The notes beneath the pieces were generated by a model, which worked only from the letters and a program-made list of their open reading frames with translations, was not told the DNA's origin and did no database searches. The position numbers and the translations under genes were made by a program. From Novosphingobium mathurense (GTDB taxonomy: Bacteria > Pseudomonadota > Alphaproteobacteria > Sphingomonadales > Sphingomonadaceae), in NCBI RefSeq assembly GCF_900168325.1, contig NZ_FVZE01000001.1, forward strand, positions 1,116,001 through 1,180,000: a stretch of DNA of 64,000 bases, in the 5' to 3' direction. This document shows positions 16,668 to 25,341 of this stretch, piece by piece (position 1 is the stretch's first letter; the number at the start of each line of letters is the position of its first letter).

Positions 16668-17579
16668 TCAGGCCGCCGCAGCGGCGCCAGCCTTCTGGGT
16701 CGAACCCTTGTAGATCTCGTCTATCGCAGCGCCGAGCGAGGCGTCGAATTCCTCGTCGCTCATCTGCGCACGCAGGTCCTGCAGCAGCGCGCGGCTGAAG
16801 CTGGCGATGATGCCCTTGTTCTTGGCAAGCTCGACGCAGGCCTCGGGACGCTCGTAGCCGCCCGAAAGCGCAACAACGCGCAGCACCTTGGGATGTTCGA
16901 CGAGAGCGTCGAACGTGCCCGGGACGACCGGCAGCGAAAGCTTGAGCATGACCTGCTGGCCTTCCGGCAGCGCGTCGAGGTTCTTGAGGATCTCGGCGAG
17001 CAGGAGCTTGTCGCACTCGGCGCGCGTCTTGCTCTTGATGTTCACCTCGGGCTCGATGATCGGCATCATGCCGTGCGAGAGGACCTGCTGGCCGATCTCG
17101 AACTGCTGCTTGACCACGGCGGCGATGCCTTCGGCGTTCGCCGAATTGATCACCGAACGCTCCTTGGTGCCGAACACGCCCAGCGCCCTGGAACGTTCCA
17201 GCAGCGCGTCGAGCGTCGGCATCGGCTTCATCAGCTGCACGCCGTTGGCTTCATCCTCGAGACCCTTGTCGATCTTGATGAAGGGCACGATGCCCTTGTT
17301 GATCAGCGCGGTCGGAGTGGGAACGCCGTCAACCTGGCCGTCCATGGTGCGCTCGAACAGGATCGCGCCGATGACCTTGTCGCCGGTGAAGGCAGGAGAA
17401 GAGATGATGCGGCTGCGCATTTGATGGATCAGACCGAACATTTCCTCTTCGGTCGACCAGGCGCCTTCCTCGATGCCGTAGCCCTTGAGGGCCTTCGGCG
17501 TGGAGCCGCCGCTCTGGTCGAGCGCGGCTATGAAACCGTCTCCATCGGCCATCTTGGCCGTCATCTGTGAAACTTGCAT
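16668..17579 (-). CDS. Fructose-bisphosphate aldolase, class I
   Basis: 303 residues of the bacterial class I (Schiff-base) aldolase group. Characteristic segments are ALDQSGGSTPKAL near 19, ILFERTMDG near 72, FIKIDKGL near 98, IIEPEVNI near 175 and VMLKLSLPVVPGTF near 207, which carries the Schiff-base lysine. The C-terminus is rich in Ala. It cleaves fructose-1,6-bisphosphate to DHAP and GAP. It lies downstream of pgk, gap and tkt on the same strand, 123 bp after pgk, and ends in a clear terminator. Confidence 0.93.
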   Translation of the reverse strand: MQVSQMTAKMADGDGFIAALDQSGGSTPKALKGYGIEEGAWSTEEEMFGLIHQMRSRIISSPAFTGDKVIGAILFERTMDGQVDGVPTPTALINKGIVPFIKIDKGLEDEANGVQLMKPMPTLDALLERSRALGVFGTKERSVINSANAEGIAAVVKQQFEIGQQVLSHGMMPIIEPEVNIKSKTRAECDKLLLAEILKNLDALPEGQQVMLKLSLPVVPGTFDALVEHPKVLRVVALSGGYERPEACVELAKNKGIIASFSRALLQDLRAQMSDEEFDASLGAAIDEIYKGSTQKAGAAAAA

Positions 17580-17702
17580 GGTTCTCCTCCTGGTTGTCTC
17601 ACGTGTTGATAATCGGGGCTATCTACGGGGGTGCTGGCGCGCAACCTCGGCAAAGGGCTTAATCCGCTCAAGCGCCTTTGCCTCGCGAGGTGCGGTTCGC
17701 GC

Positions 17703-18902
17703 TCAGGCCTCCAGCACGGCGACGCCGGGCAGTTCCTTGCCTTCCATCCATTCGAGGAAAGCGCCGCCGGCCGTCGAGATATACGAGAAGTCCTGCGCCA
17801 CGCCCGCGTGGTTGAGCGCAGCAACGGTATCGCCGCCACCGGCCACCGAGATCAGCGAACCCTCCACGGTCAGGGCCGCGGCCGTGCGTGCGAGGGCGAC
17901 CGTCGCCGCATCGAAAGGCACAGTTTCGAAGGCACCCATGGGACCGTTCCAGACGAGCGTGCGGCAGGTCTTGAGGACATCGCCAAGCGCCTCGACTGCA
18001 AGCGGGCCGACGTCGAGGATCATCTCGTCGGCAGCAACCTCGTGGACGTTGCAGGTGCGCAGCGACGGCGGGTTGGCCGCGAATTCCTTCGACACGACCA
18101 CCTCGTAGGGCAGATGCACGGTGCAGCCGGATTTGTCAGCGTCTTCGAGGATCTCGTTGGCGGTGCCGGTCAGGTCATGCTCGCAAAGCGACTTGCCAAC
18201 ATCGACGCCCTTGGCGGCGAGAAAGGTGTTGGCCATGCCGCCGCCGATGATCAGGTGATCGACCTGGCTCACAAGGTGCTTGAGCACATCGAGCTTGGAC
18301 GAGACCTTGGCGCCGCCGACAACGGCCGCCACCGGCTTTTCCGGTGCCCCGAGCGCCTTGTCGAGCGCTTCAAGCTCGGCCTGCATCGATCGGCCCGCAT
18401 AAGCCGGCAGGACGCGGGCCAGGCCCTCGGTCGTCGCATGCGCACGGTGCGCGGCAGAGAATGCGTCGTTGACGTAGAAGTCGCCGTTCTCGGCAATCGC
18501 CTTGACGAAATCTGGGTCGTTCTTTTCCTCGCCCTTCCAGAAGCGCGTATTCTCGAGGATCGCAATGTCGCCGGGACGCAGGATGTCGACCGACTGCGCA
18601 ACTACGGGACCGGTGACTTCGGGCACGAACATGACTTCCGTGCCCAGAACCTTCTCGACCGCGCCGACCACCATCGAGAGCGACAGGGTAGAGGAGCGTT
18701 CCCCCTTCGGACGGCCGAAATGGGCCAGCAGCAGGACCTTGGCCCCCTTCCCGGCCAGCTCCAGAATCGTCGGAGCAGCCGCGCGAATGCGGGTCTCGTC
18801 GGTTACCGCGCCGCCCTGCATCGGCAGGTTGAGGTCGACGCGCACCAGCGCCACCTTGCCGTTCACGTCGCCCAGGTCATCAAGGGTCTTGAAAGCGCTC
18901 AT
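17703..18902 (-). CDS. pgk: Phosphoglycerate kinase
   Basis: 399 residues, standard length. Substrate-binding residues appear in [10 protein letters not shown] near 20, ETRIRAA near 37 and [12 protein letters not shown] near 58; the nucleotide-binding end has [11 protein letters not shown] near 355. It converts 1,3-bisphosphoglycerate to 3-phosphoglycerate with ATP formation. Its ATG overlaps the stop of the upstream MOSC gene (ATGA), so gap, MOSC and pgk look translationally coupled. Confidence 0.97.
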   Translation of the reverse strand: MSAFKTLDDLGDVNGKVALVRVDLNLPMQGGAVTDETRIRAAAPTILELAGKGAKVLLLAHFGRPKGERSSTLSLSMVVGAVEKVLGTEVMFVPEVTGPVVAQSVDILRPGDIAILENTRFWKGEEKNDPDFVKAIAENGDFYVNDAFSAAHRAHATTEGLARVLPAYAGRSMQAELEALDKALGAPEKPVAAVVGGAKVSSKLDVLKHLVSQVDHLIIGGGMANTFLAAKGVDVGKSLCEHDLTGTANEILEDADKSGCTVHLPYEVVVSKEFAANPPSLRTCNVHEVAADEMILDVGPLAVEALGDVLKTCRTLVWNGPMGAFETVPFDAATVALARTAAALTVEGSLISVAGGGDTVAALNHAGVAQDFSYISTAGGAFLEWMEGKELPGVAVLEA

Positions 18903-19393
18903 TGCTCGATCCTTACTTCGTTTCCGACGGCGATTTCGCCATCGTCCAGCACCCGGCCCAGCACGCCGCCACGCCAGTCCGGCGCCAGCGCGGCCATCAG
19001 CCCGGGCTTGATTTCATCCATGCGGCTGCATGGATCGCATTCCATGGTTATCTCGATGCGGCAGTTCGGCCCGATCACGATCACCGCACCCGCTTCTCGC
19101 GGCAGACGAAGGCCCGAGACGCACAGGTTCGCCCGCCGGGCATGCCACGGCAGGAGCGCATCTTCGGAAATGTGCAGATCGTGCAGCGCTGCGTGCCAGC
19201 TCTCAAGCTCGATCAACGAGACCTGCCGGCGCGGCTGCCGCTTGCGCCCGTCCGGGCCCTGACGCACGACGCCGCGAAAGTCCCCTTGGACTCCCGCGGC
19301 GGCAGTGACGGCGACGGACGGTAATTCCTCCATGGCACCACGCGATCGCGAACGCCGCGCTATGCCAAGGAGTGTGCCCGTCGCCGGATTCAC
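18899..19393 (-). CDS. MOSC-domain protein inserted between gap and pgk
   Basis: 164 residues from a GTG start two bases after the gap stop. The fold is MOSC-like: a basic segment ends GVQGDFRGV near 44, followed by [11 protein letters not shown], then [20 protein letters not shown] and KPGLMAAL, ending in a short beta strand block. MOSC domains occur in molybdenum cofactor sulfurases and in YiiM/YuaD-like proteins that handle sulfur or Moco. The CDPC pair may bind metal or a sulfane. Its stop overlaps the pgk ATG. The exact reaction is unknown. Confidence 0.8.
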   Translation of the reverse strand: MNPATGTLLGIARRSRSRGAMEELPSVAVTAAAGVQGDFRGVVRQGPDGRKRQPRRQVSLIELESWHAALHDLHISEDALLPWHARRANLCVSGLRLPREAGAVIVIGPNCRIEITMECDPCSRMDEIKPGLMAALAPDWRGGVLGRVLDDGEIAVGNEVRIEQ

Positions 19394-19395
19394 TT

Positions 19396-20403
19396 TCAGA
19401 GGAACTTCGCCATCGCACCCGCAGTGTCGAGCATGCGGTTCGAGAAGCCCCACTCGTTGTCGTACCAGGATACGACGCGCACGAACTTGCCTTCCATGAC
19501 GGCCGTTTCGAGGCTGTCGACGGTCGAGCTCGCCGGGTAGTGGTTGAAGTCCGAGGAGACCAGCGGCTGATCGGTGTAGGCCAGAACGCCCTTCATCGCG
19601 CCTTCCGACGCAGCCTTGAGCGCGGCGTTGATCTCTTCCTTGGTGGTTTCGCGCTTCGGCACGAAGCACAGATCGACCAGGCTGACGTTCGGGGTCGGCA
19701 CGCGGACCGAAGAACCGTCCAGCTTGCCCTTGAGTTCCGGCAGCACGAGGCCGACCGCACGGGCAGCGCCGGTGGTGGTCGGGATCATGTTGGCGGCACC
19801 GGCGCGGGCGCGGCGCAGATCGCTGTGGATCTGGTCGAGCATGCGCTGGTCGTTGGTGTAGCTGTGGATCGTGGTCATGAAGCCATGCTCGATGCCGACG
19901 GTGTCGTTGAGCACCTTGGCAACCGGGGCGAGGCAGTTCGTGGTGCACGAAGCGTTCGACACGATGATGTGATCAGCGGTCAGCGTCTCGTGGTTCACGC
20001 CGAAGACGACGGTGTTGTCGACGCCGGTGGCCGGAGCCGAGATCAGAACGCGCTTGGCGCCCGCGTCGAGGTGCGGCTGCGAAGCTTCCTTAGACTGGAA
20101 GAAGCCAGTGCACTCGAGAACGATATCGATGCCCAGTGCCTTGTGCGGCAGCTTGCCCGGCTCACGCTCGGCAGTGACGACAATGTCCTTGCCGTTGACG
20201 GTGATCTTGCCTTCGCCGGCCTCCACGGTGCCGGGGAAGCGGCCGTGGGTGCTGTCATAGGCAAAGAGGAGAGCGTTCGACTTGGTGTCGGCCAGGTCGT
20301 TGATCGAAACGAGGTCGAGACTGCAGTCCGGGCGCTCGAGAATAGCCCGGGCGACAAGGCGTCCGATACGTCCGAAACCGTTGATAGCAACCTTGGTCGC
20401 CAT
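19396..20403 (-). CDS. gap: Glyceraldehyde-3-phosphate dehydrogenase, type I
   Basis: 335 residues. NAD-binding start INGFGRIGRLVAR at ~6-18, catalytic Cys in SNASCTTNCLAP near 152, catalytic His in the HSYTNDQ segment, and the C-terminal VSWYDNEWGFSNRM. It oxidises glyceraldehyde-3-phosphate to 1,3-bisphosphoglycerate in central carbon metabolism. It follows tkt with a 14-bp gap and precedes the MOSC gene, which starts right at its stop. Confidence 0.98.
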   Translation of the reverse strand: MATKVAINGFGRIGRLVARAILERPDCSLDLVSINDLADTKSNALLFAYDSTHGRFPGTVEAGEGKITVNGKDIVVTAEREPGKLPHKALGIDIVLECTGFFQSKEASQPHLDAGAKRVLISAPATGVDNTVVFGVNHETLTADHIIVSNASCTTNCLAPVAKVLNDTVGIEHGFMTTIHSYTNDQRMLDQIHSDLRRARAGAANMIPTTTGAARAVGLVLPELKGKLDGSSVRVPTPNVSLVDLCFVPKRETTKEEINAALKAASEGAMKGVLAYTDQPLVSSDFNHYPASSTVDSLETAVMEGKFVRVVSWYDNEWGFSNRMLDTAGAMAKFL

Positions 20404-20417
20404 AAAATTCTCCTCCT

Positions 20418-22406
20418 TTAGGCGCTTAGCTTATCAAGAATCTTGGGCACGATGGATTCGGCGGTGAAGCCGAAGCGTGCAAACAGGTCCTTTGCCGGCG
20501 CGGACGCGCCGAACCGGTCGATGCCGATGTTGAGACCGCCGTTGCGGCTTGCAGCGGTATAGCGCTCCCAGCCCAGGGTCGAACCGGCCTCGATCGAGAC
20601 ACGCAGGATCGACGGATCGTGCGGCAGCACTTCGTGCTTGTACGCTTCATCCTGCGCTTCGAACAGCTCCATGCAGGGCATCGAGACGACATCGGCGCCG
20701 ATATCCTGCGATTCCAGCTGCTCTGCGACCTTTACCGCCAGTTCCACTTCGGAACCGCTGGCGACCAGGATCACCTTGCGATCGGCCGAAGCATGCCGAA
20801 GCGTGTAGGCGCCGCGCGCGGAGAGCATGTCACCGCTCTTGCGAAGCTGCGGCAGGTTCTGGCGGGTCAGCGCGAGAACCGAAGGCGTGTCCTTGGACTG
20901 CAGCGCGATGTTCCAGCACTCGGCCGTCTCGATCACGTCCGCAGGGCGGAACACATAGAGGTTCGGGATCAGGCGCAGGCTCATGACCTGCTCGATCGGC
21001 TGGTGGGTCGGGCCGTCCTCGCCCAGACCGATGGAATCGTGGGTCAGGACGTAGATCGCGCGGGTCTGCTGCAGCGCCGAGAGGCGGATCGCATTGCGGC
21101 AGTAGTCCGAGAAGATCAGGAAGGTGCCGCCGTAGGGAATGACGCCGCCGTGCAGCGCCATGCCGTTCATCGCCGCGGCCATGCCGAATTCACGGATGCC
21201 GTAATAGACGTAGCGACCGGCGTAGTTGTCCGGTGTGAACGGCTCCTGGCACTTGGCCTTGGTGTTGTTCGAGCCGGTAAGGTCAGCCGAACCGCCGACC
21301 ATCTCCGGCACTACCGGCGCCAGTACGTTGAGGCAGTTTTCCGAAGCCTTGCGGGTGGCGACGGTGGTGTCTCCATCGAGCCAGCCAGCGAAAGTCTTCG
21401 CGGCCTCGTCGCCTTCCGGCAGGTCGCCGGCCATGCGGCGGCTGAATTCGGCAGCGTCGGCACTGGCAGCCAGACGGCCTTCCCACTCAGCACGGGCCTT
21501 GGCGCCGGCTTCGCCCAGCGAACGCCAGTCGGCAAGGATTTCGGCCGGGATCTCGAAGGGAGCTGCCGTCCAGCCCAGGTATTCGCGCGCAGCGGCGACT
21601 TCATCGGGGCCGAGCGCGGCGCCGTGGACGTCGTGGCTACCCTGCTTGTTGGGCGCTCCCTTGCCGATCACCGTCTTGCAGGCCACGAGCGAAGGCTTGT
21701 CCGAGGCAGCGGCTTCGGCCAGCGCACGCTCGATGTCGGCGAAATCGTGACCGTCGCACGAGAAGACGTCCCAGCCGGTGGCGCGGAAGCGCGCGGGGAT
21801 GTCCTCACTCGTCGACAGCGAGGTATCGCCGTCGATGGTGATGTTGTTGTCGTCCCACAGAACCTTGAGGCGGCCCAGCTTGAGATTGCCGGCAAGGCCG
21901 ATCGCCTCGTGGTTGATGCCTTCCATGAGGCAGCCGTCGCCAGCGATGACCCAGGTCTTGTGATCGACGAGGCCGTCACCGAAAGTGCCGTTGAGCTGAC
22001 GCTCGGCCATCGCCATGCCGACCGCCATCGCAAGGCCCTGGCCCAGCGGACCGGTGGTGCACTCGACGCCCGGGATCAGGAAGTTTTCCGGGTGGCCGGC
22101 GCAGACCGAGCCGAGCTGGCGAAAGTTGCGGATGTCGTCCATCGTCGGGCTGGCGTAGCCGGTCAGGTGGAGTAGCGAGTAGATCAGCATCGAGCCGTGA
22201 CCGGCCGACAGCACGAAGCGGTCGCGGTCGGGCCACTTGGGCGCGGCAGGATCGAACTTCAGGAACTTGGAGAACAGCACCGTGGCGACATCGGCCATGC
22301 CCATCGGCATGCCGGGGTGACCGCTGTTGGCAGCCTGGACCGCATCCATCGAGAGCGCCCTGATGGCGTTGGCCATCGGCGCGAGGCGGTTGGGGGCAAG
22401 GGTCAT
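20418..22406 (-). CDS. tkt: Transketolase
   Basis: 662 residues. Thiamine diphosphate sites are visible in SGHPGMPMGMAD near 28-39 and in GDGCLMEGINHEA near 151, and the second domain has LTHDSIGLGEDGPTHQP near 456. It transfers two-carbon units in the pentose phosphate pathway. It is the first gene of a minus-strand run tkt-gap-MOSC-pgk-aldolase. The upstream 190 bp toward the divergent 22597 gene must hold the promoter; I see no obvious riboswitch. Confidence 0.97.
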   Translation of the reverse strand: MTLAPNRLAPMANAIRALSMDAVQAANSGHPGMPMGMADVATVLFSKFLKFDPAAPKWPDRDRFVLSAGHGSMLIYSLLHLTGYASPTMDDIRNFRQLGSVCAGHPENFLIPGVECTTGPLGQGLAMAVGMAMAERQLNGTFGDGLVDHKTWVIAGDGCLMEGINHEAIGLAGNLKLGRLKVLWDDNNITIDGDTSLSTSEDIPARFRATGWDVFSCDGHDFADIERALAEAAASDKPSLVACKTVIGKGAPNKQGSHDVHGAALGPDEVAAAREYLGWTAAPFEIPAEILADWRSLGEAGAKARAEWEGRLAASADAAEFSRRMAGDLPEGDEAAKTFAGWLDGDTTVATRKASENCLNVLAPVVPEMVGGSADLTGSNNTKAKCQEPFTPDNYAGRYVYYGIREFGMAAAMNGMALHGGVIPYGGTFLIFSDYCRNAIRLSALQQTRAIYVLTHDSIGLGEDGPTHQPIEQVMSLRLIPNLYVFRPADVIETAECWNIALQSKDTPSVLALTRQNLPQLRKSGDMLSARGAYTLRHASADRKVILVASGSEVELAVKVAEQLESQDIGADVVSMPCMELFEAQDEAYKHEVLPHDPSILRVSIEAGSTLGWERYTAASRNGGLNIGIDRFGASAPAKDLFARFGFTAESIVPKILDKLSA

Positions 22407-22596
22407 CTGGTGGCTCCCGAAAACGGAAATTACTGGGCGATTCGAAATTCCGGACCCCCTTTAGGGAGAGGCGGCTCCCCGTCAAGTTCGCCAGTCAGTT
22501 TCGCGCGACCGACCAGTTGAGCAGCACGTCGAAATGATTGTGAACAACAAGGGCCAATTGCTTGCGTTTTATCTGCTTTCCGGTAGCCAAAGAACG

Positions 22597-22812
22597 ATGG
22601 AACAGGCGGCGATCTGTGAAGCACTGCAAAGGATCGAGGCAGCGCTTGCGCGTGTCGAGGGAGCAACTCGGCAGGCCGTCAACCTGCGCGGTCGCCACGA
22701 GGCCCTGATCGAGCAGCACGAAGCCCTCGCCACCCGGCACGTGACGCTCAAGTCCAGCGTCGAGCAATCGCTGTCCCGGATCGACGGACTGATCGGACAG
22801 GCCGATAAATGA
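22597..22812 (+). CDS. Small coiled-coil protein upstream of zapA
   Basis: 71 residues, nearly all helical with heptad-like spacing: EALQRIEAALARVEG, HEALIEQHEALATRH and SVEQSLSRIDGLIG. It is 40 bp upstream of zapA on the same strand. Gene position suggests a partner of ZapA in cell division, or a product of the same operon, but no motif proves this. The ATG at 22597 was chosen; an in-frame ATG at 22534 would add 21 residues not resembling the rest. Confidence 0.65.
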   Translation: MEQAAICEALQRIEAALARVEGATRQAVNLRGRHEALIEQHEALATRHVTLKSSVEQSLSRIDGLIGQADK

Positions 22813-22852
22813 TCCGGCGGATCCCGAACGATTTTTCGAAGCCCCTGAAGTC

Positions 22853-23176
22853 ATGAGCAACGTCACCCTTTCCATCGGCTCACGCCGCTTCACCGTCGCC
22901 TGCGCCGACGGCGAGGAAGCCCACGTCGCCGAACTGGGAGACCTGATCGACGCGAAGGTCAACCAGGCTGGCGCCCAGGGCCAGACCGAAACGCGCATGC
23001 TCCTCTTTGCAGCACTCCTGCTGGCAGACGAGGTCCACGAGCTGCGCCGCTCGGGCACGAACGCCCCTGCCCCGGCAGCAGAACTGCCCGAGGATCTGGC
23101 CGAACGCCTTGCCCAAGTGGCCGACCGGATAGAAAATATCGCAAACCTCCTTGAGGCTGGCGCCGGCAACGCCTAA
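22853..23176 (+). CDS. zapA: Cell division protein ZapA
   Basis: 107 residues. The N-terminal ZapA fold starts MSNVTLSIGSRRFTVAC and has the dimer-forming helix with a later coiled coil (DLAERLAQVADRIENIANLLE). ZapA bundles FtsZ filaments at the division site. It lies directly upstream of the 6S RNA and the 5-FCL gene, the usual alphaproteobacterial order. Confidence 0.92.
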   Translation: MSNVTLSIGSRRFTVACADGEEAHVAELGDLIDAKVNQAGAQGQTETRMLLFAALLLADEVHELRRSGTNAPAPAAELPEDLAERLAQVADRIENIANLLEAGAGNA

Positions 23177-23177
23177 C

Positions 23178-23318
23178 TAGGGCTCGACGGGATCTGCCCG
23201 GCACGAGCCGTTCGAACATCCCTGAGGCTATAAGCAATCCAAGGGGGCTGTCCCTGCCCGGACCCTGGTCCGACGCACATGGCTCCCACCTGACGTTGAG
23301 GCGTCAGAGGATTTCTAG
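23178..23318 (+). ncRNA. ssrS: 6S RNA (SsrS), candidate
   Basis: The stretch lies exactly where alphaproteobacterial 6S RNA is found, between zapA and 5-formyl-THF cyclo-ligase. Its 3' part reads CCCACCTGACGTTGAGGCGT followed by CAGAGGATTTCT, the familiar end of alphaproteobacterial 6S RNAs, where CTGACG pairs with CGTCAG. G- and C-rich arms (GATCTGCCCGGCACGAGC; CTGTCCCTGCCCGGAC) flank what would be the central bubble. 6S RNA binds sigma-70 RNA polymerase. The ends are estimates within about 10 bases. Confidence 0.75.
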
Positions 23319-23332
23319 GAAAACGACCCACG

Positions 23333-23935
23333 GTGGACCCGTCACCCCCATTTCCCGCGAATGAAGCGAAGGCCCGGCTGCGCAGGGCCTTCCGGACCGC
23401 ACGGCGCGAGCATGTCGCCGCGCTGCCGCAGGGCATGCGCGCGCTCATGCTCAACCGGCCGCCGTCGCCCATTGCGCAGATGATGCCTGAAGGGGCCGTG
23501 ATCGGCCTCTATTACCCGGTCGGCGACGAAGCGCCTTCGCTGGGCTGGGCGCGCTGGCTGGTCGAAAACGGCCGCCGCATTGCCCTGCCCGCTTTCGAAT
23601 CGCGCGAGAGTCCGATGGAGTTTCGTGCCTGGACCGATCCCTTCGTCGACGACGAACTGGCAATCTCACCATGGGGCGGGTTGCAGCCCGACCGCCCTCT
23701 TGAGCCGCTGATCCCCGATCTCGTCGTCGTGCCGCTGATTGCCTTTACAGAGCGCGGTGAGCGTCTCGGTCAGGGCGGCGGACACTACGACCGCTGGCTC
23801 GCCGCCAATCCGCATGTACGTGCCATCGGGCTTGCATGGGATTGCCAGATCGCCGATGCGCTTCCGATCGAGGATCACGACAGGCTTCTCGAAGCCGTCG
23901 TGACGCCGACCCGGATCTATCAAGGAAGCGAATGA
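23333..23935 (+). CDS. 5-formyltetrahydrofolate cyclo-ligase
   Basis: 200 residues from a GTG start. The basic N-terminal ARLRRAFRTARRE, IALPAFESR near 83 and the ATP-binding GERLGQGGGHYDRWLA near 140 are family signatures. It converts 5-formyl-THF to 5,10-methenyl-THF, keeping folates usable. It follows 6S RNA and precedes the DUF2842 gene by one base. The GTG start lies just after the 6S RNA end, so it may be cotranscribed with it. Confidence 0.95.
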   Translation: MDPSPPFPANEAKARLRRAFRTARREHVAALPQGMRALMLNRPPSPIAQMMPEGAVIGLYYPVGDEAPSLGWARWLVENGRRIALPAFESRESPMEFRAWTDPFVDDELAISPWGGLQPDRPLEPLIPDLVVVPLIAFTERGERLGQGGGHYDRWLAANPHVRAIGLAWDCQIADALPIEDHDRLLEAVVTPTRIYQGSE

Positions 23936-23936
23936 G

Positions 23937-24152
23937 ATGCGCGAGACACCGACATGGCGAATCCCGATCGGGGTCCTGGGTCTGTGCGTCGCGCTTGCGG
24001 TCTACAGCATTCTCATTGCGACTTACGTGCCGCCGCTGATCGGCAACTGGCATACCCTGGCGCAGACGCCCGTCTACGTCGTGCTCGGCGTCGTGTGGAT
24101 CATGCCCCTGCGACGCTTCCTGATCTGGATGGAGACCGGTCGCTGGGGCTGA
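23937..24152 (+). CDS. DUF2842 small membrane protein
   Basis: 71 residues with two predicted membrane helices (about 12-32 and 42-58). The short cytosolic ends and the C-terminal RRFLIWMETGRWG match the DUF2842 family found in alphaproteobacteria after 5-formyl-THF cyclo-ligase genes. No function is established. The ATG starts one base after the previous stop. Confidence 0.85.
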   Translation: MRETPTWRIPIGVLGLCVALAVYSILIATYVPPLIGNWHTLAQTPVYVVLGVVWIMPLRRFLIWMETGRWG

Positions 24153-24325
24153 GCCTTTTGCAGCCGCGGACAGTTCCCGAATTTCGTCACGGACGGCCGC
24201 CTGCGCGGCCATCCAGTGCAACCCTGAACCAATGCGGATGATGCAAGCCTAAGGGTGATCGAGTCGCTGCCTCGGCACCCTCGCCGGGTCTGCCAGACAT
24301 CGCCTGCAGGATGCTGATCGCAAAA

Positions 24326-24360
24326 AGAAAAAGGCCGGGACAAGCCCGGCCTTTTCTTCT
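24326..24360. terminator. Bidirectional intrinsic terminator
   Basis: Stem AAGGCCGGG / CCCGGCCTT with a 5-base loop. It has a T run on the plus strand (CCTTTTCTTCT) and a strong T run on the minus strand (CCTTTTTCTTTTTG). It can end the 5-FCL/DUF2842 transcript from the left and the tRNA-Asp transcript from the right. Confidence 0.9.
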
Positions 24361-24388
24361 GATGATCCACCTCAGGACGTTCCTGAAA

Positions 24389-24465
24389 TGGCGCGAGTGA
24401 CGGGGCTCGAACCCGCGACCTCCGGCGTGACAGGCCGGCACTCTAACCAACTGAGCTACACCCGC
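24389..24465 (-). tRNA. tRNA-Asp (GTC), downstream copy
   Basis: A 77-base cloverleaf on the minus strand. Acceptor GCGGGTG pairs with the 3' CACTCGC with one G-T pair, the anticodon stem CCGGC/GCCGG holds loop CTGTCAC with anticodon GTC, and the T-loop is TTCGAAC. CCA is encoded. It is identical over 77 bases to the copy at 24532-24608. Confidence 0.97.
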
Positions 24466-24475
24466 TCATCAGTGA

Positions 24476-24498
24476 AAAGAACTGCACCTGAGTTCTTT
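24476..24498. other. Hairpin in the spacer between the two tRNA-Asp genes
   Basis: AAAGAACT (24476-24483) is complementary to AGTTCTTT (24491-24498), with a 7-base loop, inside a 66-bp AT-richer spacer. It is probably part of the precursor that is cut to separate the two tRNAs. Confidence 0.4.
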
Positions 24499-24531
24499 CT
24501 ATATCCCCTGTTTTCACAGGTTTTTCCCAAG

Positions 24532-24608
24532 TGGCGCGAGTGACGGGGCTCGAACCCGCGACCTCCGGCGTGACAGGCCGGCACTCTAACCAACTGAGCT
24601 ACACCCGC
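24532..24608 (-). tRNA. tRNA-Asp (GTC), upstream copy
   Basis: Identical in all 77 bases to the tRNA-Asp at 24389-24465, anticodon GTC, CCA encoded. Both would be read from a promoter above 24608 and end at the terminator at 24326-24360. Confidence 0.97.
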
Positions 24609-24823
24609 GTTCTCGTGCGGTGCGTCCGCTTGGGAGCCGCGCCACTAAGACAGGCTCACCGGGCTGTCAACTGCCTTGAGAGGGTAAGTGGATTTTTTGC
24701 GCGCCCTGCCCTGACAGGCTCGCGCAAGGCCGTCGCAATCAAGTCCGCGTTAACCATATTTTGGCGAATTGGCCGTCAATCTCCCCTGCATCGCCAACAG
24801 GCCAGCGGGGCTGTCCATATCCT

Positions 24824-25273
24824 ATGAAAAGCCAGTTTATCCTTCTCGCCGCCATGACGCAGGCGCTGTGTGCGCCGGCCCTGGCCCAACCGGCAGCGCC
24901 GGTCTCCGTCGCCACCGACAGCGCCGTCTTCGTCGAGAAAGTCATGGCAGATTCGAGCAGCCGCCTCGAGCCGGCCGCGCGCCTATCGCGCGGCGACAAG
25001 GTCGTGACCGTCGTCACCTGGTACCGCATGGGCGGCAACGGAGGCTTCGTCATCACCAACCCGATGCCCGCGAAACTCGCATACGAAGCGAGCGCGAACG
25101 AGGGACAGGAAGTGTCGGTGGACGGCGGCCGCACCTGGGGCCACCTCGGCGCACTGCGCAAGGGCGGGCGAATGGCGACCGCTGAGGACGTCACCCATGT
25201 GCGCTGGCGCATTCCGGCAGGCCGCGCTGCGCACGGCCGCGGCCAGCTCGCCTACAGCGCCATCGTGCGCTGA
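24824..25273 (+). CDS. Secreted conserved protein of unknown function
   Basis: 149 residues with a Sec signal peptide (cut after ALA at ~21). The mature part holds ARLSRGDKVVTVVTWYR and GGFVITNPMPAKLAYE, then VDGGRTWGHLGAL and VTHVRWRIPAG. This resembles conserved proteins with a DUF11-like beta-sandwich that occur in sphingomonads. The start at 24824 puts the signal peptide at the N-terminus. Location periplasmic or extracellular; function unknown. Confidence 0.75.
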   Translation: MKSQFILLAAMTQALCAPALAQPAAPVSVATDSAVFVEKVMADSSSRLEPAARLSRGDKVVTVVTWYRMGGNGGFVITNPMPAKLAYEASANEGQEVSVDGGRTWGHLGALRKGGRMATAEDVTHVRWRIPAGRAAHGRGQLAYSAIVR

Positions 25274-25341
25274 CGCCCGATTTTCGGTGAAAGCGGGACG
25301 GCGGCCCGCACTCTGGAGCAAGCCGCCCTTCCCGTCCGTTC

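Noticed and set aside
24153..24325. A small RNA in the gap before the tRNA-Asp genes
   Set aside because: Apart from the terminator at 24326-24360 no promoter or conserved RNA pattern is visible; too weak to list.
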